Assembly (NCBI RefSeq): GCF_963576615.1
Contig: NC_088708.1
Coordinates: 8,556,001 to 8,620,000, forward strand
Direction: 5' to 3'
Origin: Watersipora subatra
Taxonomy: Eukaryota > Bryozoa > Gymnolaemata > Cheilostomatida > Watersiporidae
DNA: 64,000 bases
Shown: positions 12,156-24,800 of the stretch, piece after piece
How the letters are laid out: the number at the start of each line of letters is the position of its first letter
How positions within the stretch are numbered: position 1 is the stretch's first letter
Notes under the pieces: generated by a model
The model's database searches: none
The model's input: only the letters and a program-made list of their open reading frames with translations
Told to the model about the DNA's origin: nothing
Program-made: the position numbers and the translations under genes

Positions 12156-12691
12156 CTGTAACAATTATTTAAAACATAATTGACACTAGCTAATTTTGCT
12201 TGAAACTATTTTACTTCCACATAGTATAGCTAGCCTAAAGGATCAGATATCAGAATCACACTTTACCAACAATAGTTATGCATTAATATCTTTTGTTTCT
12301 TTAGTAAAATATCATTTGATGGCGTAAATTACGCATTTTATAAGCAGGCCTAACAACTCTCACGCATTGGGCGTGAGACTCATGCAATCACACCAAAGAA
12401 AAAATTGAAATGAGTGAGAAATGCCCGAGATTTTTGCCCCAATTTCCACAATTTTATATATACTATCATTGATACATTAATTGCCCCAAACCAAATCTCA
12501 ATCATTGCTCCACTCTTGAGTTGGCAGGCCTGTTTATATGCCTTATTGTCTGCCTCACACTTGCAATTATAATACTTATATAAATATATATGTGCAAACT
12601 TGAATGTTACATAAAACCCATTTAATTAAACACTGTAAATTGTCGCATTATGTGCTTCCAACTGTTGCAAGAGGAACATATATTTAGTCAG

Positions 12692-12736
<45 letters not shown>

Positions 12737-14576
12737 TATCACAGCAAGTAAACTAACTAAAAAGCAGTGTACAACAAAAAATAAAAAAGAACGCAAAGAA
12801 ACTATAGTCTAACTAAAAAAACTAGTGAGTAGTCTAACTAATATAATAAAGTTGGAACTGAATGCATAAAATATGTAAAAAGCAAGCTAGAGGATTGATA
12901 TGAGTATCGTTTATCGGTTAAAATAGGTAAGGCAATATGGTGAATGGTATTAATGGTCAAAGGATAGTAGGTGTAGTTTGAGTTTTGTTTTAAAAGATTG
13001 CAGAGGAAAAGTTCTTAAATGAGTGCAGAGGTTATTAAATGAATTTAGCAGGTTACTGCTAAGTTTGTTGTGGTATATAGCACTAGGTAATTTAAATTTG
13101 ATTCTGGTTTTGTGACAACGGTTTACGGTTTGAAAGCTATAGCTGAGATATTTAGGGCAGTTATTGTGGAGTATTGAATGAGCAGTGAGGCAGGTAAAGC
13201 ACTGTGATAGCTTAGGTAAGGGAACAACACCAGTAGTTCTTGTTATTAAGTTGGCAGGTAATAAGTGATGGTTTTATGGGGTATGTTTAGGTCTTTGCAT
13301 ATAAGTCGTAAAGCTTTTTTTGTAAAATAAATAGTGTTACAAAAAAGCTTGATGATTTAGCTGATGTTTACAGTTCATAATTGCAGATGAGATGCTCTAA
13401 ACTGCTATTTATAGATTTCACTAAAAAGTCATGTGTTTATAATTTAAACCTCATTACGCAATACTTCACTATAAAATATGTAATTCTTGTGTGACTTTCA
13501 TTGCAGGTACGTAACAAATCGTGGAACTTGCATATATCAATCGTGACTATCAAGCTTACCTATTGCTCGTTTTTTCTGATTGAGGATTCACAGAAACTGC
13601 TCGTACAGAGCTTGAAGCTGATCCCATTCTTTTTAGAAAATTCATCTGGTCCTTTTAAACGCCAACTAACTTTTTTTACCTTTAGCACTACTTTAATAGG
13701 ATTGGAGCGGGCTGCAAGAGTCCGCCATATTGTCACTTAGCAACAGAACGGCCGCTCAAAACCTCCTTGACATTTCAATTTAGAGCGTCGTAAAGCCGAT
13801 AGAAAATGAGTTACAATAGAGAATACATGTATATTTAACATTAAGCGGTCTATGTCTGTTTTTATTAGCCAATTGTCGATAACTTACTCGTTGTGAGGAA
13901 GCAACTCTCACAGCATCTGAGAGACCGCTGTGAGGCACTATCTGGCTAGAGCATTTAAAGTATACGTGTAGGTACTTTTACTACTTTGAGAGCCATTTTA
14001 CACTACAAAGCTATATGTCACTAACAATTATATGTATTTCAAAGACAAGGTTTTTACGCTACAAGGCAGGAACACTCAACTATTCGCTCACTAGTTGGAA
14101 TTATATTTATCAAGAAGAGAAGCAATATTACTAAGTCTCCGAACTAAATATGGATTGCGTTAAAAACTGAACCATTCTAACTGAACCCAAATTTAAAATA
14201 TCTGCAAATCTATTAATAAAAACACAATTATTCCGATCAATTACCTTATGATGTTAAAAAACTATTTATACGTTATGTAACACTATCATGAGAAATAAAG
14301 ACAATCGGCATTGAATTGCCTAAGCTCGAGAGTATATTATACTGAAACAGAATTGATGAGGAAACAACTTGGCATGACAATGACGTAGGATGATGAAGAG
14401 CTTGGAGTGGCAACAGCGTAGAAATAGCTAAGCAATAGGACTACAATAAATTTCTTTATGTCACCCACAAAAATATTTTATGTTTAGGTGAAGGTTATTC
14501 CTTGCAAGCGATCTGGCTTACTGAATCACAATGTTGAACAAAACATAAAGTAGGAGAAAAATTTGATGACTGTAAA
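12156..14576. other. stretch between the coiled-coil and NEDD8 genes, with a (TA)n run
   Basis: The 5' exons of the coiled-coil gene should lie here, but I cannot identify them with matching phase. A (TA)n microsatellite occupies about 12695-12734. A minus-strand ATGGCGGACTCTTGC near 13727 resembles a start context, but its frame closes after 11 codons before any donor, so I do not call it. Confidence 0.4.
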
Positions 14577-17140
14577 TCAGTAACAACCACCTCGCAAGGC
14601 AAGCACGAGATGTAGAACAGAGCCTCCCTGCACTCTGTACTCTGCAGCAGTTTTCTCATCATTCCTACAGAAACAATGAAGACCATTACTCACTATGGCT
14701 GTTCTTGCATTACATTCAGTGTACATAAAAAGAATCGCCACATCATTAGTTCAAATGGCTAAGCATCTATAACTCTCAGGGTGACAGATACTCACATGAA
14801 ATTGCTAACTATTAACAAATCCTGCTGAACAAGATTTGCGTACACTATAATTAGCGATGGAAGATGATGGGTCTTGGGTGTTTAGTGAAGTAAAGATGGG
14901 ATGAGGAAAGTGAAAAATGCTAAATACATACATTTGCTTTCCACTAAAGATCAGTCTTTGTTGAGGTGGTGGTATCCCTTCCTTTTCTTCAACACGCTCT
15001 TTGATTCTTTCAACTTTGTCAGTGGGCTCTATATCAATTTCTATTTCTTTACCAGTCAACGTCTGAGAAGAGCATAAAGACATTCACTACACTTAACATA
15101 TACAGACATGAGAACAACGTTGTCCTAGCTCTCAGCTATACTGTAACCTATGGTAATATGTAACTGTATGGTCATACTGGTCAGAGGTTTACACATCTGA
15201 ACAAAATTTCATGATGTAAAATGGCTCGCAGTGGATACAGCCAGAAGGTGACAAAACAAAGATTTTAACAAGTTGTGTAAAAAAACTGCTAGATTCATTA
15301 GAGCAGCTATCAGTAAAATGCACAAATAAAAAAATACCTAACACTGTCAATTGATCTTTTCCTTAATTAAACACAGAAGTATTTAGATGAAACAATTTGA
15401 AAATATTTAAAACATTCTCATATGGCTGACTGATAATGAGACATGGCTAGAAAGAAAAACATTCTCAATGAAAAACTTGAGAAACAAATCAGACGCAGTC
15501 AAAGACTGTGTCAGGACAATAAATGGTTGATAGCAATGCTTTATTTTGCAATATGTGAAGCGATGCATGCAAGACTCACAAAATAAAGTTGTAAGATTCT
15601 GTGTTTCGGTATCACATTGTAAATACTGATTTTAAAACTCTCCGTTTTTGCCATGAATAGGCAGGAATTTAAAGAAAAATAAAAACTAAGTCATATCAAT
15701 GAAGACTGCATATGTAAAAAAACAAATTAATTTGCTTTGTCATTGATGCGGACTACTTTTAACTAAAAATCTTTACACGAGGAAATTACTCGATGTCAAA
15801 CTAAAGATGTCTGTGTTGTTAACGAATTAATAAAAGGCTCAGACATTGCGACTGTCACAACTGCTTTAAACATGTTTTGAAACAAGAAGAAAAACGTACT
15901 AAAAAGCAAGCCTTGTTGCGACAAGCCTTGTTGCGACAAGCCTTGTTGCGACAAGCCTTGTTGCGACATTACTGTAGACAATATGACATATATGAGATGT
16001 GTAGACAGGCTAGATGGTACGAGTCTTTAAACTAAAAATTATTTTATGACCTGCACCAATGAAAGTAGAGAATGGCTATACCTACACCAATAGAAGTATA
16101 GAAAGTTTATAAAATGTTCCGGAGTCAAAACTCAAGTTTTTCTCTACCCCAAAATTGTTTTCTCTAAAATTGATGTCAATTTAAGGTGCACAGTTTTCAT
16201 GAACTCTCCTGCTGCTAAATTAGCATACATATCAGTTTTAAACTGTGTATATTTATTTTATAGCCTGTTCTGTACATTATTCAAGCTTTCTTTTTGGTTA
16301 ACTATGTTTGTGTGTGTGTGTGTATATATGTATGGCTATAATATACTGGTTATAAAATGTTAAAATCCAGTGCAGTGTTAAATGCTACTTTTTGCCACTG
16401 ATGGTTTTAATAGACAATTGAAATAACTCAATGGCGAAATGACAGACAGTAGCAATCGGGATGTTGCGACTTTGCATTTAGCTGTTTACTGTTCTTAGCT
16501 TTCACAAATTTTAACTAATTCTTATGACTTTTTGTTAATTTTAATTCATAGTTACATAATTTAATTATCATAGTAGATTTAGTCTAAGAATATAAATCTC
16601 ATCATATAATAACAACTCATTAATGGCTTATTATAACAACATAATTTATTAATTACTTTATCATCATTATGTAGCTGAATAATAAAAATGGAGCTAATGA
16701 TAACCTAGCTTAGTTTAAACACCTGCTTTGCTTCTTGGATGTTTTCGTACATTCTATGATTGACCAAAGATTTTGAAGCCATTATTCACTGTTTTAGGAT
16801 TTGATTTATGCACAATAAGCAACAATTGCAATTTGATAGATATTACTTGACACGTCCAGGTAATTTGATGAAATTATGTTTTGACTGATTTGATCTTTGC
16901 TAAAAAGTGATTTAGGCGCATTTTTTGTTTAGATACATTTCTTTCACTTTTTATTCCCATACCTTAAACTAGTTTTACAAACGAGCTTCTTGTTGACCTG
17001 CTGTAAATGCTATCTAATAACCTTTTATCATCTAAAAGCACTACTCATAAAACCAAAGATTATACTTCTATTATGGCCGAGTAAAAAATACAACCAAGAA
17101 AACGGTCAGCTAAAATACTCACCTTTACTTTAATAAGCAT
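14577..17140 (-). CDS. NEDD8: NEDD8 ubiquitin-like modifier
   Basis: The three coding exons are 17140-17123 (MLIKVK), 15062-14932 ([20 protein letters not shown]... to GKQ) and 14664-14577. They have good splice sites (AAG|GTGAGT, CTTCTCAG|ACG, CAAAT|GTATGT, TTTCTGTAG|GAA). The product is 78 aa with a beta-grasp fold. NEDD8 rather than ubiquitin is shown by the [20 protein letters not shown] block and by Ala72 in LALRGG. The hydrophobic patch Ile44, Lys11 and Lys48 are kept. NEDD8 is cut after Gly76, activated by NAE1-UBA3 and UBE2M, and attached to cullins to switch on cullin-RING ubiquitin ligases. The tail removed on maturation is only Cys-Tyr. Changes from the human protein as I recall it include Pro39 and Arg60. 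Start, frame and stop are unambiguous. Confidence 0.95.
15063..17122 (-). other. intron 1 of NEDD8
   Basis: A 2.06-kb intron separates the 18-nt coding part of exon 1 from exon 2. It holds a four-copy 15-bp repeat at about 15902-15968 and otherwise AT-rich sequence without visible exons. Confidence 0.8.
15902..15968. repeat. 15-bp repeat, four exact copies
   Basis: ACAAGCCTTGTTGCG is repeated four times. Each unit contains the palindrome ACAAGCCTTGT minus one base, so single strands could fold into small hairpins. It is intronic in NEDD8. Confidence 0.9.
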
Positions 17141-19433
17141 ATTGTGGCTATCATCTAATAAAAACAAATTTAATATAAACACAATCAATAATAAGGTGCC
17201 GTATATGTATGATATGGCTGTAAGAAGCGTATGTTTGGTGAGGTCGGACTACTACTGATTAAATGAGAATAGAGCTTTTTGAGCGGAAGCGCAACTGCAT
17301 TATCAAGCGCGATGTCGTATTAATTTTTACTGTATAAAAATTAATAATTTTTAAAATTACAAAAACATTGTTATATAAATTAAAATTTTTTTATTTATTT
17401 TACAGTCAAACTTAAATTTACTAAAACCGTAATTTCGAAACTAATTAACAGCATTCGGCTTCGTTTGATCTAGCGATACCACAGGAAAGGTCTGCTTACT
17501 TCATATTTTATTTTCCTTGCTCGATCATAAGTGTGTCCTGAAGTATAATTGCTATTCTACTTTAACAGGTTGATAAGCGTTTGGGTTGATTGTTATGTTG
17601 TAATCTATTGCAGTAGACAACATACAAATATCAGTTTTGAGGACAATTATGTAGTGACATTTAACCATTTCTTTTTGACCTACCTACTTGGCTGACTAAT
17701 ATTGAAGTTGCGAACGAAGTCGTAGACCTTTTTGTTGGTCATATTGATAAAAGATTTTATTTTATTAAAGCTATGTTCAGTGAACTTTAAATGAATCTAA
17801 ATTGTTAAGACCATACGGTTATTTGTAATGGCGAAAAAGGGGAACCATGGGTCGGCTTCGTATGGTAACAAGTTTTCCATAAATGAAAAAATAGGCCGCG
17901 TTGCTGACGAAATTATATATATGTTTTCGACATGTTAATTGTATGCGTATTTCGAATGAAAGCGTGTCAAACATATTTTTCTTTTTATCACTTGTTTCCA
18001 CAGTGTGTAGGTTCTGTTTTGTAGTTTTGTTCTATTAGTAAACTTCGGTGTTAGAATGGACTTGTTATGATTAAATAGTGTTCTGAAGCGTGGAATATCA
18101 TAGTCCTATGTCGGCTTTAGCTTTAAGATTATACTACTAACTATTAACGCGATTGTGAAAAACAAGATTTTACTTGATTTTTTGTAAAAAATCTTCCTGT
18201 TAAAAGGTGCCACGAAGAATAACTTCGTAGATTTCGCTAAAAGATGCACCATCACATTATTTTTGCAATGAAATTCTTTTGGTTAAAATAGCATAGTTTG
18301 GTGATGGATAGTTACAAAGAAGTAGTGTAATTCTAGCCAATAGCCCTTGATCGGACATGCGAAACTCTTAGCATAAGCAATGTTCACAATAATCATTGCA
18401 TCCAGTACTTTATAAAACACATCTTTTATCACTAGTCTAATGACATGCAAATTTGAAAACCGATGTAATCAAAGTTTTTCAAATTACAACAGAAGCTTTT
18501 TGTTTTTCAATGTTACAATTCACTGAGCAAGGAGTTGTTTGCTTTTGCACCAGATCAGTTGCTTAATATTAGTTGTGGCAGCGTCGCCATATGGCCATCA
18601 CATCCATAGAAACAGGTTTTTTTAGTACCTAGCAAAAAGCGGTTTTGTAGCCGTAGCACCCTTCCAACCATAATCGATCAACAATATCTTATTGTTACAC
18701 TGTATGGCAAATTTTAATCATTACATTTGCAATATCTTTGGTGCTGTCTTGAATATAAGGCAATGTTGTGTTAAATTGTTGAATATGAATGATATCAAAG
18801 TATTTGTGAATGTCTAACACAGTTTAGTCTTTATTTGTGCTGCAGTAAGCTTGAAAGCTATACACATAGTATGTAGTAATATGATCATTTACGAAGTTCC
18901 AAAAATTCAGTCATTAATGATTTTAATGTACATTCAACATTTTGATGATGTCAATGAAACCGCATTGGCTTTTGCACATGCTTGTCAAATACCAAAAACA
19001 TGGTCTTAAAATACTGTACTTCGCATATCTTTTTATTGTTACCTGGAAGTATCCTACTTATGATACATGAATGCTTAAAAAGAAAGTAATTTAGTTTTGG
19101 CTCTACTTTATTTAAATATTTTGTAGCAATAACATGAGTTGGATGTTAGACATTGTTGTTTGGATAGTCATTTATTACCTTAGGTGTCAAGTATGGGATT
19201 TGAAAATAAAATACAGTTTTGGTAAATTTTTTGAAACAATCATTAATGCTATGTCTATAAAATTTTATTTACTTTTGATATTTCACTATATTGTTTCATC
19301 TATGATGTGCATATGTTAGAAGTTGCTGGAGTTAAAGCAGTCGATTGGAACATTTTGTCAATTGCAAAAAAAAACTTATTATACGAGTATACCAAGCTGG
19401 TCATTACTAAGGATGTGGCTAATACGCAGTCTC
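17141..19433. other. intergenic stretch upstream of NEDD8
   Basis: The NEDD8 5' UTR and promoter should lie just right of 17140. I see no TATA box I would defend. The remaining 2 kb contains no supported exon, RNA gene or repeat. Confidence 0.4.
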
Positions 19434-20318
19434 TTAAAGGTTGACTTGCAACAAAATTCACATTACAGTTATTTGGTATCAGAAGATTCACCATGTCTTA
19501 CTCTGTTGTGTTGTAGGTGACAAATATGTGGAAATGTGATTACAAGCTCTTAAAAGCTCAAAAATGAAAAGCCGCCGTAGATTGGAATCTCTTTGATTCT
19601 CAGGCGTAGTCATAAAATTTATTTATTGTCTTGTCATGTGATGTTCTCACGTGAATTGAAAGGCCAATGATAAGCTCAATATAAAACTTATCGTAGCACT
19701 AGTTTATGACAAACACTTCGGGTTTTTCCGAAGACCCCGTATCAAATATAGATGCTCGCTACTTTACAGTTTTGTTTCGGTTTGGTCTAATCGGCAAGTC
19801 GTAATCTGATCATGTGACCCAATACTTCGCAAATAATTTCTGCAGCACTTTCCGATTATCACAAGTGACCAACAGGCTTGTCATGATTATCAGGCAATGA
19901 TATGTACTCCTTCAAGCTAACGCTAAAAAATTAAACAAATTTTTACGATAAGTTATAAGATATCTGTGCTAAAATTGACAGGATTACAATGACGATAAAA
20001 CAGACGCGTAAGAACAATAGACATAGTTTTATTGAATGCGTGAAGTATATTTGTGAAAATATTTCGACGAATAAGATCGCATGAAAATGTAAACATAAAC
20101 CATCTAATACATCTACGTCACATTTGAGCCGTTTTGGAAAGAGAATCCAAACTACGGCGGTTTCGTGTGGCTGTGATTAACTGTTCGTTTTTGAGCTTTT
20201 AAGAGCTTGTAATCACATTTCCACATATTTTGCACATACAACACAACAGATTAAGACATGGTGAATCTTTTCATATCAAATAACTGTAATGTGAATTTTG
20301 TTGCAAGTCAACCTTTAA
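19434..20318. mobile_element. TTAA-flanked non-autonomous DNA transposon (piggyBac-like MITE), copy 1
   Basis: The body is 19438-20314 (877 bp), with TTAA at 19434-19437 and at 20315-20318. The ends are long inverted repeats of about 130-150 bp, beginning AGGTTGACTTGCAACAAAAT and ending in its complement. There is no transposase frame. TTAA target duplication is the hallmark of the piggyBac superfamily, which would supply transposase in trans. The two arms differ at several sites, so the copy is not brand new. Confidence 0.85.
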
Positions 20319-20561
20319 GGGGGCTCATCTAATTTGTTTTTATGTTATCTTATGTTTTTTATATCAAGTTATGCTCTTAATTTTCTAATGAGAATTCATT
20401 CAGCTATGCCATTTGAAAGGTTATTCCAAGAATAACACATTTTGTAAAACATGTAAATTTGTGTCATTAGAAAAAGACTCTTGTACTGAGTATGTAGCAC
20501 TTAATATTTTGTATTGTCATATAGCTATGAAGGATTATATACAATTGTTCTTCTTATTAAA

Positions 20562-21444
20562 TTAAAGGTTGATTTGCAACAAAATTCATATTACAGTTAT
20601 TTGGTATCAAAAGATTCACCATGTCTTACTCTGTTGTGTTGTAGATGCAAAATATGTGGAAATGTGATTACAAGCTCTTAAAAGCTCAAAAACGAACAAT
20701 TAATCGCCGCCATCACGAGACTGTCGTAGATTAGCATCTCTTTTCAAAACGGCTGAAATGAGACGTAGTTGTACAAGATGGCTTCAGTTTACACTTTCAC
20801 AGAACCTCATTCGTCGAAATATTTCCACAAATATACTTCACGCATTCAGTAAAACCATGTCTATTGTTCTTACGCGTCTATTTTATCATCATTGTAATGC
20901 TGTCACTTTCAGCACCGATATCTTATAACTTGCCGTAAAAATTCGTTTAATTTTTTAACCTTAGCTCGAAGGAGTGCATATCATTGTCTGATAAACATGA
21001 CAAGCCTGTTGGTCACCTGTGATAATCGAAAAATGCTGCAGAAATTATTTATGAAGTATGGGTCACATGATCAGATTATGACTTGCCGATTAGACCGAGC
21101 AAGAAACAAAACTGTAAAGTAGCGAGCATCTATATTTGATATGAGGTTTTCCGTAAAACCTGAAGTGTTTGTCATAAACTAGTACTACAAGAAGTTTTAT
21201 ATTGAGCTTTTTATTGGCCTTTCAATTTACGTGAGAGCATCACGTGACAAAACAACCAAATGTAATGACAACGTCAGAGAGATAAAATGATTCCAATTTA
21301 TGGCGGCTTTTCGTTTTTGAGCTTTTAAGAGCTTGTAATCACATTTCCACATATTTTGCACCTACAACGCAGCAGAGTAAGACACGGTGAATCTTTTGAT
21401 ACCAAATAACTGTAATGTGAATTTTGTTGCAAGTCAACCTTTAA
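20562..21444. mobile_element. TTAA-flanked non-autonomous DNA transposon (piggyBac-like MITE), copy 2, opposite orientation
   Basis: The body is 20566-21440 (875 bp) between TTAA at 20562-20565 and 21441-21444. It has the same terminal repeats as copy 1. Its interior matches the reverse complement of the copy 1 interior (for example the block around CTGCAGAAATTATTTATGAA against the matching block of copy 1), so the two copies face opposite ways. They are separated by 243 bp of unrelated DNA. The interiors differ by scattered substitutions, which points to independent insertions of one family. Confidence 0.85.
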
Positions 21445-21780
21445 AATGAACTACTTACATCACTAGGTAATGCTTTTCATTGTGATGCCTTTTGATCAAG
21501 TCACTAGCACCGTAACGTAACGGTGTACTGAGAGTGCAATGACCTGATATTGTAGACATTTGAGTGGCGCTTTTTCTTATTCTCAGTATCTTCTCGCAAA
21601 ACAATTTTTTCAAAGTTTTGCATCTAGTCAAATATTTTTATTAGCTTATTACCAACTGAATATTTTATTTTGTGTAAAAGTGCTAGTCATATATTAGGCA
21701 CATAATTGCTGAAACATTAAAAGTGGTAATTTGCTGTTATGCTTCAGGTTAAAAACAGTGTCACATACAGAAAAGCTATC
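21445..21780 (+). promoter_or_regulatory. upstream region of the macroglobulin gene
   Basis: The 336 bp between the second TTAA element and the start codon must hold the 5' UTR, and possibly the promoter unless further 5' exons exist. An acceptor-like TATGCTTCAG at about 21748 lies shortly before the ATG, so the first coding exon may be preceded by a non-coding exon. No core promoter motif is clear. Confidence 0.3.
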
Positions 21781-21863
21781 ATGAAGCCAATGTGGCTACT
21801 GGCCATCTTGGGTTCGGCATGTCTTTTTCAACTTGCCACCTCAGCCGAGCTCAAAAAGGACCC
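21781..21863 (+). CDS. Mcr: macroglobulin exon 1: signal peptide
   Basis: The exon encodes MKPMWLLAILGSACLFQLAT then SAELKKDP. It has a short basic start, a hydrophobic core and a small-residue cleavage site near residue 22 (TSA-EL). It ends in phase 2 at CCC|GTGAGT. This routes the protein to the secretory pathway, as for all members of the family. Confidence 0.85.
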
Positions 21864-24800
21864 GTGAGTTGCAAATTTTATGTATTTCTACACTTCTTGT
21901 GGATCTCATCAACTGTTTTGCCTATTTCAGGATTGCTATTATCATTAAATACATGACAATATATTTGACTCTTTGCGTGATCATGCAGCTAGAAAAATCT
22001 GGTTGTAGAACCTATCTGATAGTAGCGCCTACCACCGTTCGTCCCAATCAGCTTTTGAGGATTTCTGCAGCTATTCTCAAGCTTGAGTATGAAAGTTTTA
22101 CTGTGACAGCGATAGTTCGGAAGCTGAATGGTGACAATTACGATGAGATATGCAGTACTACAGAAACATTTAGCAGAGTTGGAAATTATGAAATGACTAT
22201 GTTGGTGAGCCTTATGTTTAGCAATAAGTTGACAATTTTACTTTGTCTGCTGACACTTGCTAGTTACAACAACTATACATGTATGTAATCATATAGCTGT
22301 CATAAATAACTTCATTTACCAGTCAGTCATTAACTTTATTACAATGGTGTACTAAAGGACTGGTGCTTAACCATAGTTTTTATGAAGCTACAGTACCACT
22401 GGGGTTAGAACTGAACTTAAAAATATTGTTCTAGCTATTTCTTGTCCTGTTGTTTCTTGGTCTGAGTTGTTGCATTGGGATTCATGATTGAATCTGTCAC
22501 TTATAAAAAAGAAATTAAATATTGCATTTGTTAATAATATGTTCTCGGGTCCACCAGGAGCTGCCGTTACGAAATTTTCTTCAGTTGCTTTTATGCTTTA
22601 ATTAATTACTTGGTATGTTTCTCATAACTGAAGTCTCTGGAGTTTTGTTTGGGTTGCTGTATAGCCCTTCCATTAAATCAGGTTCATGCTGCTCACCGTA
22701 TACACTAAAAAATGATGAAGTGTGCGTATTAGCGGGAAAGTTAGCGTAAAAGACAGAAATATGTATGTAGCAAATAGGAATCTTTGATTTGGTCAAAACT
22801 ATCCATTCTGTCTGATTATTGGTAGCTATGACAGCTTCAGACAGCATATCTGTAAGCGTAGTTACGGGGTATGTGCTGGCTGAAAGTGAATGATAGACAT
22901 TTCAAATGTTTTAAGATATATTTATAAACAGTTTTCATTATTTTAGCGATTCACTTTTTTCTTTGTTTCTCACCTTACCAACAATCATCATATCATGTGA
23001 ATACTTTAAAGACAGAAAGCAATCAGTAATGAAGTATGTCGTACAAAGCTGGCTACATCGACTAATGCTTTTCGGGCAACTCTCTCCTTCACCGTACACC
23101 TACAGCGTAAACATGCAAACAAAAATATCAATTTGGGAAAGTCATTCTGTGCGATGACCTTCATTGAAAGTTGCTTTAAACCTGTTATTGTCTGCAGTCT
23201 AGAATGGCTCTAACACTGGATAGGCAGAAGAGATCCTTGTGTATACATGTAATATATCAACATATATACACAGCATGTAACTTGTGCCAAGTATGACCTG
23301 TGTCCAATATAAATCAGGTCGATGCTATGAAGTCGTATAACATCTGCTTTCTTCTTTACCAGGTTCACCTCGCTCTAATTTGAAGTTATCCGATCTACTA
23401 AAAAGAACTTTTAACTTCAACATCTAGTTTTTATTAAATTTTTTCGATTGGTTTAAAATAGATGATTATTCTGCTAATGTAAATGCAATAAATCTATATA
23501 ATTCTGTGGAAAATGGTTGCTTGTAGACAAGAGATAGCATGTCACCTGGTAACTACACCTTAAGAGTGGCGGGCTACTCCGACTCATCACAAATTGGACA
23601 GATTTTTTCCAACGACACTGAGCTTTTCTTTAATGGCAAAGAGGTTTCTGTTTTTATCCAACTCAGTAGACCCTTCTACCGACAGGGCCAAACAGGTTTG
23701 TGTGGCTTTAGTCTGCCTGTGAGGCTTGTTCGTACAGTTCAACACTCTTTTGTAAAGGCTATTTTAATAACAATCCCTTTCTGATGAGGGATAAGTTTTA
23801 GTTGCTAATATACCACTTTATACCTTGTATTGCATCAATTGCTAATATACCACTCTATAGCTTGTATTGCACTGATTGGTGATTTGTATGTCTTGTAGTA
23901 CGACTGAGAGTTATTCCTGTACAAAAGAATTTGATGGCCGTTTCTACAACCATGGATGTTACAATAAAGGTATCATAACAAAGCGTGCTAGAGTTTCCTT
24001 TCGGCTTTCTTAAAGATATTAGGCTAGATCGTCATAGGCTCGTCCGTTCATTTTTTCTCAAGTAACTGTTTTGTAGGATCCAGATGGTTACCCGGTGAGA
24101 AAGTTTTACACCCAACACACAAACGCGGGAGGGGTGGTGAGTCTATCATACGCCCTCAGTCCCAACCTGGTCTCCTTCGGAGACTGGACAGTTCAGGTCT
24201 ACTGCCAAGACTACCTCTACAACAAAACGTTTAGAGTTGAGGAGTTCTGTATGTATTAACCAATTAGTTGATTTGGTCAACAGATGATCAAATTCTTAAT
24301 ATTCGAGCGCTGGTTTTCTATTATAAAATGTTCGTAAGTTCGTGTTATACTGTTGGTTACTTCTTGAATGTATGTCTATGATATGTTACATCTTTTATCT
24401 ATTCATATGTGCCTATCATATGGTTTCTCTTTGTGATTTGTGTGTTGCTACAGCTAGACGGGATGCATCTTCATCAAGTCTTTAATGGCTGCTGTCACGT
24501 TTGATTGATTACTTTTTTACCATGATGTAGGTTATTCAACTGAGCCCTTGTCCATAACCTCATTCCTATTGTGCTAATTAAGTATGCTTGCCTCACAGTT
24601 TGACTAACTGCCTTTTATTGCAGATCCACCGCTCTTCTATGTCAATGTGAGCATGCCAACAACGATGCTGAGAAATAGTTTTGGAATATCTGGTGTTGTT
24701 GCATCCAAGTGAGTGTGTATGCCTTGCACTGTTTATGCTGCTCTCATTACACAACCATTTGCTGGTGGGCATGTTTACAGTGTTTGCTAATGGAGTTGTT

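Noticed and set aside
13501-13740. Plus-strand ORF after an acceptor-like TTGCAG
   Set aside because: The hydrophobic low-complexity peptide has no donor or family match; the reverse strand is more likely to hold the 5' part of a minus-strand gene.
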